Positions 51,022-56,914 of a stretch of 64,000 nucleotides of DNA are shown in pieces. The notes under the pieces were generated by a model that was not told the origin of the DNA, searched no databases, and saw nothing but the letters and a program-made list of their open reading frames with translations. The translations under genes were made by a program, and so were the position numbers. Positions within the stretch are counted from its first letter, which is position 1. Each line of letters opens with the position of its first letter. The stretch is from Microbispora sp. H13382 (GTDB lineage: Bacteria; Actinomycetota; Actinomycetes; Streptosporangiales; Streptosporangiaceae), in NCBI RefSeq assembly GCF_014161445.1, contig NZ_JABBXA010000009.1:62001-126000 (forward strand). The letters run 5' to 3'.

Positions 51022-52206
51022 TCAACGCCCCCGCCGCGTACGCAGCGCGCGCCGTACGCGCGGGCCGTGCCTGCGCCACCAGGCCCGCGCCCAGAGCACC
51101 TGGAACGCGACCGCGGACAGCAGCACCGCCGCGGCGTCCAGCCCGGCGAGCGGGTCCGCGGGGGCGGCCAGCACGCCCACGGCCCGGCCGAGCAGCGTCA
51201 GCGTCGCCGGCGCCGTCACCGCGAACGCCACACCCAGGCAGGCCGCGGTGCCCACGACCAGCAGCACCGCGTACGTACGCAGGGCGCGCCGCTCCCGGCG
51301 CGGCAGCCCGGCGAGCGGGTCGGGGGAGGGACGGCGGAGCAGCCGCAGCGCCAGATGGCGGACGTAGGCGGAGGCGTCGCCGTACATGTCGCGGCACCCG
51401 CTCAGGTCCTGCAGCAGGAAGTAGACGTCGGTGCGCATGAACACGAGGAACTGCGTGGCCAGCATGCCGAGCGAGGTCAGCGCGACCAGCGAAAGCGCGG
51501 GCTGGCGACCCACGACGGCGGTCAGGAGGAGCGCGGCCGAACAGGCCGAGGCGTCGGTCGCCATCCCGGCGAGGTAGACCGTCAGGCGGACGCGCCGCCC
51601 GGCCAGCCAGACGCCGGAGACCTCGGTCTGGACGGCCAGGAACTGCAGCCGGGTGCCGAGCCGGATCCTGCCCGGCACCCCGGCGGCCCTGGCGGCCGAC
51701 AGGTGGGCCAACTCGTGCAGGAAGATCAGCGCCCAGCCGACCACGATCTGCGACGCGAGCACGAGCGTGCCGCGCTCGCTCCACAGCAGGTCGCGCCAGC
51801 CGGGCAGCGTCTCCCGCCGTACGACCGCCGTCGCGATCCCGGCGGCGATCAGGCCGGCGACCAGCAGGTGGAGCAGCGGGTGCAGCGTCCACCGCACGTG
51901 CCGGGGACGCAACCGGGGAAAGGTCGGCGGCCCGGCGGAGGCGGCCGGGGCGCCGGGCTTCTCCACGAAGCCCAGCGTGCCCAGGGCGCGGACGAAGTCG
52001 CCGACGTCGAGATCCACGCCCGTCTCGGCGCGCAGCCGCCGTTCCGTCTCCTCGACCGTGGCGCCCGCCGACAGCAGCTCGATGGCCCGCATTCCCTCGT
52101 ACGGCACGGCGACGAACTCGTCCCCGTCCGGGCGGCCGACGATCCACTGCGAACCGTCCCGCCGGAACGCCAGCTCGCGCAGCCGGACCACGGTGGCCTC
52201 TCGCAA
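51022..52206 (-). CDS. M50-type membrane metalloprotease with N-terminal PqqD-like domain (RiPP cluster)
   Basis: 394 aa. Residues about 10-82 form a PqqD-like/RRE winged-helix domain (LAFRRDGSQWIVGRPDGDEF; IELLSAGATVEETERRLRAE; FVRALGTLGFVE). Several TM segments follow, with the zinc motif HELAH at 164-168 inside a TM-proximal helix (ALIFLHELAHLSAARAAGVP). A second ligand candidate is in FMRTDVYFLLQD (N/D-x-x-P-like position). This architecture is annotated as putative peptide zinc metalloprotease. It probably processes or moves the peptide encoded at 52995. Confidence 0.85.
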   Translation of the reverse strand: MREATVVRLRELAFRRDGSQWIVGRPDGDEFVAVPYEGMRAIELLSAGATVEETERRLRAETGVDLDVGDFVRALGTLGFVEKPGAPAASAGPPTFPRLRPRHVRWTLHPLLHLLVAGLIAAGIATAVVRRETLPGWRDLLWSERGTLVLASQIVVGWALIFLHELAHLSAARAAGVPGRIRLGTRLQFLAVQTEVSGVWLAGRRVRLTVYLAGMATDASACSAALLLTAVVGRQPALSLVALTSLGMLATQFLVFMRTDVYFLLQDLSGCRDMYGDASAYVRHLALRLLRRPSPDPLAGLPRRERRALRTYAVLLVVGTAACLGVAFAVTAPATLTLLGRAVGVLAAPADPLAGLDAAAVLLSAVAFQVLWARAWWRRHGPRVRRALRTRRGR

Positions 52207-52227
52207 CGCGGGCCTCCAGGTGCGGGG

Positions 52228-52899
52228 TCAGGGGCGGATGGTCCCGGTGTCGTGGGAGTAGCCGGGCAGGAGGGCGCGTGTCCTGTCGGAGATCACGGGC
52301 GGTGGCAGCGGGGCGACCTCCCGCTCGACGTACGCCCGCACGTCCTCACCACGGCCGTAGAGCTCCTTGATCGCGGTCAGGCAGGGGCCGACGAGGCCGG
52401 GGTCGGTGATCCGCCGGGCGCCCACGTGGGCGCCGATCTCGTCGTACAGCACCTCGTAGAGCAGCGTGGGGCCGAGCACGACGATCTCGGGCAGCGGCGC
52501 GTGGTGCTCCAGCTCCCGCACGGCGTCCGCGTGCAGCACCCGGGGACGCTCGCCCGCCGTCGCCCGTACGGCGAGGACGTGCAGCTCCCACTGGAGATAG
52601 GGGGTGAGCGGCGTCTCCACGATGCGGACCCGGCGGGCCTGGGGCCGGGTCCGGTAGTAGCCGACGAGGAACTCCCGCAGTTCCTCCAGCATGGCGAGCG
52701 ACCCGTCCCAGTCGCCGGCCATCATCGCCCGCCAGCTCGCCACGTCGGGTTCGAAGAACTCCTGGGCGCGTTCGAGCTTCCACACCCCGTCGGGGGCCCG
52801 CTCGAACTCCTCGGTGAACTCGGCCTGGTACGCGTCCGCGGGCAGGACCCGCGCCTCGGCCTGCCGTACGTCGTCGAAGATGGTCCCGGCGTGTGCCAC
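52228..52899 (-). CDS. DUF6879-like protein of the RiPP cluster
   Basis: 223 aa from GTG 52899 behind GGGAGGGAAGG. The central block RVRIVETPLTPYLQWELHVL and the later TLLYEVLYDEIGAHVGARRI resemble DUF6879 family proteins found beside regulators in actinomycetes; the fit is moderate. It lacks membrane segments and recognisable catalytic residues. Placed between the peptide gene and the protease gene, 21 nt from the latter, it may be a scaffolding or modification partner. Confidence 0.65.
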   Translation of the reverse strand: MAHAGTIFDDVRQAEARVLPADAYQAEFTEEFERAPDGVWKLERAQEFFEPDVASWRAMMAGDWDGSLAMLEELREFLVGYYRTRPQARRVRIVETPLTPYLQWELHVLAVRATAGERPRVLHADAVRELEHHAPLPEIVVLGPTLLYEVLYDEIGAHVGARRITDPGLVGPCLTAIKELYGRGEDVRAYVEREVAPLPPPVISDRTRALLPGYSHDTGTIRP

Positions 52900-52940
52900 C
52901 CTTCCCTCCCTGGGCACTCCCTGGTGCTGGCTCTCGTCGG

Positions 52941-52983
52941 CCGAGGCGTGCGGACGGCCCCGCGGCACCCCCGCACGCCTCGG
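52941..52983. terminator. 13-bp hairpin after the precursor gene (attenuator)
   Basis: CCGAGGCGTGCGG and CCGCACGCCTCGG are perfect arms with a 17-nt loop, starting 12 nt after the precursor stop codon in the minus-strand transcript. Partial terminators of this kind after small peptide genes raise precursor mRNA over the enzyme genes. Confidence 0.75.
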
Positions 52984-52994
52984 GCGGTGCTTCG

Positions 52995-53120
52995 TCAGTT
53001 GCCGACGCTGTTGCTGCTGGTCGTGGTCTCGATCTTGTCGAGCAGCCGGATGGTGATCTTCGTCTTGGCCGGCGAGGCGGTCTCCTCGACGGGTTCGGTC
53101 TCGTGCTCGTTCGTGTTCAT
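52995..53120 (-). CDS. RiPP precursor-like peptide, 41 aa, C-terminal Asn
   Basis: ATG 53120, with GAGAGGAA upstream, to TGA 52995. The leader is acidic (MNTNEHETEPVEETAS), followed by PAKTKITIRLLDKIE, a likely recognition strand for an RRE domain, and a Thr/Ser-rich end TTTSSNSVGN. The C-terminal Gly-Asn recalls MccA, whose last Asn is adenylated by the ThiF-like MccB; a ThiF-like enzyme lies directly upstream. The gene is flanked by hairpins on both sides. It is inferred to be the substrate of the cluster enzymes. Confidence 0.72.
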   Translation of the reverse strand: MNTNEHETEPVEETASPAKTKITIRLLDKIETTTSSNSVGN

Positions 53121-53150
53121 CCGGTTCCTCTCTCTGGAGGGGACATGGAT

Positions 53151-53164
53151 GTTCTCGCGAGAAC
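53151..53164. promoter_or_regulatory. Perfect 14-bp palindrome upstream of the precursor gene
   Basis: GTTCTCGCGAGAAC, 31 bp before the precursor ATG. It may be an operator for an internal promoter giving extra precursor transcript. No regulator gene is adjacent. Confidence 0.45.
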
Positions 53165-53178
53165 GCGTTCATGATTCG

Positions 53179-53201
53179 CCTTTGACTGGGGGCAGTCAAG
53201 G
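53179..53201. terminator. Intra-operon hairpin between thiF-like and precursor genes
   Basis: CCTTTGACT and AGTCAAGG arms around GGGGGC, beginning 14 nt after the ThiF-like stop. The stem is 8 bp with one bulge. It could terminate part of the upstream transcript or mark its 3' end. Confidence 0.45.
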
Positions 53202-53215
53202 ATTTCTCTATTCAT

Positions 53216-54349
53216 TCAACCGGCATCGATTTCGGTCCTCGGCCGGAATGAATTGTGTTTCGGCCCGCCGGCCGGGGCCCGCGTGCCGCACACCGGGCAG
53301 CCGGGGCGCGGCGGATGCCTGACCCACACGTGGTGGTCCGCGGCGATCAGGTTGACGCCCTGGATGGTGCCGGCCGGCGGCACGGGCACCCCGGTCAGCA
53401 GCCCGAGCAGGGCGTGGGCGACGAGCTGGCCGGACACGCCCGCCGAGGTGGCGATCACGCCCGGCCCGCCGAGGTTCACCGGCGTGCCGGGGCGGCGCCG
53501 CGCCTCCTCGCCGCTGCTCAGGCACTCGTAGCAGGCGCCCGCTCCCGGCGCGAAACACCCCACGGTGACGAGTGGGCCGTTGTATCCGCCGCCGGCCCAG
53601 GGGATGTTCGCGGCGGCGCAGGCGCGGTTGGCCCACACCCGGATGCCGTGCCCGGTGGGCCGGTCCGCGCACAGGGCGAGCGCGTCGTAGCCCGCGATCA
53701 GGTCGTCCAGTTGCCGCCTGCTGCCGATGTGGCGGCGCTCGCCCGTGACCCGGATGTCGGAGTTGACGGTCCGCAGCCGCGCGACGGCCGCCTCCGCCTT
53801 CGGGCGCCCTATGTCGTCTTCGCCGAAGAGGACCTGGCGGTTGAGGTTGGACAGCTCGACCACGTCGGGGTCCACACAGTGGATCGTGCCGACGCCGACG
53901 GCGGCGAGCGCCCACGCCGCGTGGCTGCCGGTGCCGCCCAGGCCGAGCACCACGACCCGCGCGGACTTCAGCCGCAGCTGGGTCTCCCAGCCGTCGCCGC
54001 GCGGCGCGACGTCGACGGCGCGGAAGAACGCGTGGTTCCTGCTGTAGCGGTCGAGCTCGCGCTCGCTCAGCCCGGCGGGCGGCCCGGCCGCGGCGTCCTC
54101 CACGTATCGGGTGGCGACCAGTTGCTCGACGATCGACGCGGCGTCCGGCACCTCCGGATGGGACAGGCGCAGCCGCTCGGCGATCTCGTCGCGGGACCGG
54201 GTGCCGTCCATCAGCGTGAGGGCCGTCCACACCCAGCCGTACGGGTCCGCGATTTCGGCGGCGATCCCGTAAATCTCACCGCCGATGCGAATGGTGCCGT
54301 CGTCGTACCGGTGAGGCCGGTGCTCGAATTTCACGCGGGGCAGTCGCAC
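53216..54349 (-). CDS. ThiF/MccB-like adenylating enzyme (RiPP cluster)
   Basis: 377 aa. Residues 1-115 are a winged-helix-like N-terminal domain (DEIAERLRLSHPEVPDAAS) comparable to the peptide clamp of MccB. The E1-type adenylation domain starts at 130: GLGGTGSHAA (136-145), SNLNRQVLFGEDDIGRPKAE (167-186; Arg171, Lys184) and LALCADRPT. Four Cys bind zinc: CYEC (273-276) and CPVC (351-354). There is no E1 catalytic Cys domain, so it adenylates a carboxylate rather than transferring a protein. GTG 54349 probably starts a leaderless mRNA. Confidence 0.88.
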   Translation of the reverse strand: MRLPRVKFEHRPHRYDDGTIRIGGEIYGIAAEIADPYGWVWTALTLMDGTRSRDEIAERLRLSHPEVPDAASIVEQLVATRYVEDAAAGPPAGLSERELDRYSRNHAFFRAVDVAPRGDGWETQLRLKSARVVVLGLGGTGSHAAWALAAVGVGTIHCVDPDVVELSNLNRQVLFGEDDIGRPKAEAAVARLRTVNSDIRVTGERRHIGSRRQLDDLIAGYDALALCADRPTGHGIRVWANRACAAANIPWAGGGYNGPLVTVGCFAPGAGACYECLSSGEEARRRPGTPVNLGGPGVIATSAGVSGQLVAHALLGLLTGVPVPPAGTIQGVNLIAADHHVWVRHPPRPGCPVCGTRAPAGGPKHNSFRPRTEIDAG

Positions 54350-54356
54350 GTGACGA

Positions 54357-54386
54357 CGTTTAGTGGGCGATAACTAGGTGAGTCAA
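54357..54386 (-). promoter_or_regulatory. Putative promoter of the RiPP operon
   Basis: On the minus strand TTGACT (54386-54381), 18-bp spacer, TAAACG (54362-54357). Transcription would start at or within a few bases of the GTG at 54349, consistent with a leaderless first gene. Confidence 0.5.
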
Positions 54387-54587
54387 CACCGATTTTCGCG
54401 TTGCGGAAAAAGGGGTCGGCCGTAAAACGTTCCCGCATCGCCGGCGTCGCATCGTCGTGTGCTCGCCACCGGATCCGTCACCGACTCTGTCACTGAATCA
54501 GCCATGCCGGCCGACCGTGGTGATGAGTTGTCGCGCCCGCACCCGTCACACCTACGACGGGACACGACGAGGCGGGAGGATGACGCG

Positions 54588-55601
54588 ATGAGTGCGGACA
54601 CGCGGCTGGAGGAGCTGGGCGTGAGCGGTCTGGGCGTGAGCGGTCTGGGCGAGGTCGGCGAGCCGGTGTTCTCGGGGCTGGCGGAGCGGCACCGGCGGGA
54701 GCTGCACGTGCACTGCTACCGGATGCTCGGGTCGTTCGAGGACGCCGAGGACACCGTGCAGGAGACGTTCCTCCGTGCCTGGCGGCGGCGGGAGACCTTC
54801 GAGGGGAGGTCGACGTTCCGGGCCTGGCTGTACCGGATCGCCACCAACGCCTGCCTGGACCTGCTCGCCAAGTGCCGCCCGGAGCCCGCGACCGGCGGCG
54901 AGGTGCCGTGGCTGCAGCCCTACCCGGACCGGCTGCTCGACGAGCTGCCCGCGGGCGACGCGGACGAGCCGGAGACCGTCGCCGTCGCGCGGGAGACGAT
55001 CGAGCTGGCGTACCTGGTCGCGGTCCAGCACCTCGCGCCGCGCCCGCGGGCCGTGCTGATCCTGCGGGACGTGCTCGGCTGGCGGGCGAAGGACGTCGCG
55101 GAGCTCCTCGGGGACTCCGTCAACTCCGTGAACAGCGCACTGCAGCGGGCCCGCGCCGGCATGCGGGAGCACCTGCCCACCGAGCGGCAGGACTGGACCG
55201 GCGGCGAGGAGGACGCCGGGACGCGCGAGCTGGTGCGCCGCTACACCGACGCCAGCGTGGCCACGGACGTCGGCGGGCTCGCCGCACTGCTGCGGGACGA
55301 CGTCCGCTGCTCGATGCCGCCCACGCCGGGCCTGTGTGTCGGCCGCGACGCGGTGGTGAACGACTGGATCGAGAGCGGCTTCGAGGGCATGAAGCACCTG
55401 CGCGCCGTCCCCACCTCGGTGAACCGGCAGCCCGCCGTCGCCTTCTACCAGTGGCGCAAGCGGGAGGGCGCGTACCTGCCGCTGACGATCGACGTCCTGC
55501 GCGTCACCGGCGGGGCGATCACCGAGATCGTCACGTTCCACGACGACCGGTTCCCGCGGCTCGGGCTGCCGGAGCGCCTGCCTGCGGACGGCACCGAGTA
55601 G
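54588..55601 (+). CDS. ECF sigma factor with SnoaL-like C-terminal domain
   Basis: 337 aa from ATG 54588 after GGGAGGA. An N-terminal LGVSG tandem duplication precedes sigma region 2 (HCYRMLGSFEDAEDTVQETF; FRAWLYRIATNACLDLLA) and region 4 (LAPRPRAVLILRDVLGWRAK; VAELLGDSVNSVNSALQRAR). Residues about 215-330 form a SnoaL-like domain (LVRRYTDASVATDVGGLAAL; DVLRVTGGAITEIVTFHDDR). This is the SigG/SigJ-type group, which lacks a classical anti-sigma partner and carries its own sensor domain. Confidence 0.9.
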   Translation: MSADTRLEELGVSGLGVSGLGEVGEPVFSGLAERHRRELHVHCYRMLGSFEDAEDTVQETFLRAWRRRETFEGRSTFRAWLYRIATNACLDLLAKCRPEPATGGEVPWLQPYPDRLLDELPAGDADEPETVAVARETIELAYLVAVQHLAPRPRAVLILRDVLGWRAKDVAELLGDSVNSVNSALQRARAGMREHLPTERQDWTGGEEDAGTRELVRRYTDASVATDVGGLAALLRDDVRCSMPPTPGLCVGRDAVVNDWIESGFEGMKHLRAVPTSVNRQPAVAFYQWRKREGAYLPLTIDVLRVTGGAITEIVTFHDDRFPRLGLPERLPADGTE

Positions 55602-55658
55602 GCCCGGTGCGGACGCAGTAGGCCCGGTGCGGACGCGGAGTAGGCCCGGTGCGGACGC
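55597..55658 (+). repeat. Three 20-bp tandem repeats at the sigma gene stop
   Basis: AGTAGGCCCGGTGCGGACGC at 55597-55616, 55617-55636 and 55639-55658 (2-bp spacer before the third). The first includes the sigma factor stop codon. Probably replication slippage; the unit adds in-frame stops and no obvious hairpin. Confidence 0.85.
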
Positions 55659-55850
55659 TCGCGCTGCGAGGTGGCGCGCGTGTCGCGGCACCGGCCTCGT
55701 CGCCACGCTCGGGGCGATGGCGGCCACCACCCTCGCGGCCGCGCTCGCCCCGCCGGGCGATTCCTGTGGACGGCCCTGTCGCGGCTGAGGCCTGGCACCT
55801 ACGCGTGCCGGAGGGCATGGATCGTCACCGCTGGGCATACGTTGGTGACG

Positions 55851-56816
55851 ATGAACGATCAGCCTGCTGTGATCTCACCGCCGCGCCGCCGGGTGCTGGT
55901 CGCCGTGCTCGCCGCCGTGGTCGTCCCGCTGACGGGCTGCGGCGGCTCGGCGGGGGAGGCCGCCTCGGTCGCCCCGCGCGAGCGCCTGTCCCCGCCCGCG
56001 CCGGCGTCCTCCGCGAGCCCGGCGCCGGAGCCGTCCGTAGGGGACCTGCCCGCCCCGGACGAGGCGGTGCCGAAGGACCCCGCGCGGCTGGCCGAGGCCC
56101 TCACCCGTACGGCCGGACGACTGCGCGACGCGATCGACGACTGGAGGCGTACGGGCGACCCCGCGAAGGGGGAGGCGCCCGAGCCCGTGGTCCTGCTGTC
56201 CCTGTACGAGCAACGCGTGTACCGCTACCTCGCCCGCAATCCCCAGGTCGCCTCCCGCGCCTACGGGAAACTGCCCAAGGCGGTGGCCGCGCGGACGAAG
56301 GACAACGTGACGGCCATCCGCGACCTGCTCTCCCTCGCCCACCCCGTCAGCGGCCCGATCAAGATCAAGGTCAGACCGGCGGAACCGGCCGACGCCCTGC
56401 TCGCGGCCTTCCGGCGCGCCGAGCGCCGGTTCGGCGTCGAGTGGGAGGTGCTGGCGGCGGTGATGCTCGTCGAGACCAAGTTCGGCCGGGTGCGCTCGCC
56501 GAGCTACGTGGGCGCCAGGGGGCCGATGCAGTTCATGCCGGGCACCTGGAAGGCGTACGGCATGGGCGGCGACATCGACGACACCGGCGACGCCCTGTTC
56601 GCCGCGGCCAACTACCTCCACGCCTCGGGTGCGCCCGGCGACTACCGGCGCGCGTTGTACGCCTACAACCACTCCCAGGCGTACGTGGACGCCGTCCTGC
56701 TGCATGCCCGCCAGATGAAGCAGGACATCAGGAACTACTACGCCTACTACACCTGGCAGGTCTACGTGATCACCACGAAGGGGGAGCGCCGCCTGACCGG
56801 CCCTGACCGCAGGTGA
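55851..56816 (+). CDS. Lytic transglycosylase-like lipoprotein
   Basis: 321 aa from ATG 55851. The lipobox (VVPLTGCGG) gives lipid Cys30; a Pro/Ala/Ser-rich linker (about 35-75) and a helical domain follow. The C-terminal lytic transglycosylase domain (about 180-290) has the catalytic Glu in LAAVMLVETKFGRVRS, then GARGPMQFMPGTWKAYGMGG, ANYLHASGAPGDYRRALYAY and NHSQAYVDAVL. It cleaves peptidoglycan glycan strands at the outer face of the membrane. Confidence 0.88.
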   Translation: MNDQPAVISPPRRRVLVAVLAAVVVPLTGCGGSAGEAASVAPRERLSPPAPASSASPAPEPSVGDLPAPDEAVPKDPARLAEALTRTAGRLRDAIDDWRRTGDPAKGEAPEPVVLLSLYEQRVYRYLARNPQVASRAYGKLPKAVAARTKDNVTAIRDLLSLAHPVSGPIKIKVRPAEPADALLAAFRRAERRFGVEWEVLAAVMLVETKFGRVRSPSYVGARGPMQFMPGTWKAYGMGGDIDDTGDALFAAANYLHASGAPGDYRRALYAYNHSQAYVDAVLLHARQMKQDIRNYYAYYTWQVYVITTKGERRLTGPDRR

Positions 56817-56914
56817 TGCCGCGGGAGGGACGGTCCTCGGGGAATCGTCCGTAACCAATGCCGCTTTCCGTGCGACTCATCCTTGGGGGATCGATCGCGT
56901 ACGGGAGGCGGGTT

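Noticed and set aside
52900..53199. Upstream extension of the DUF6879-like ORF across the precursor gene
   Set aside because: The extra 100 residues are Arg/His/Gln-rich and are the shifted frame of the 41-aa peptide; the GTG at 52899 has a proper ribosome-binding site.
51067..53322. 751-codon plus-strand frame across the RiPP cluster
   Set aside because: His/Arg/Gln/Pro-rich antisense frame spanning several genes; no recognisable domain, whereas the minus-strand genes show HELAH, PqqD-like and ThiF motifs.
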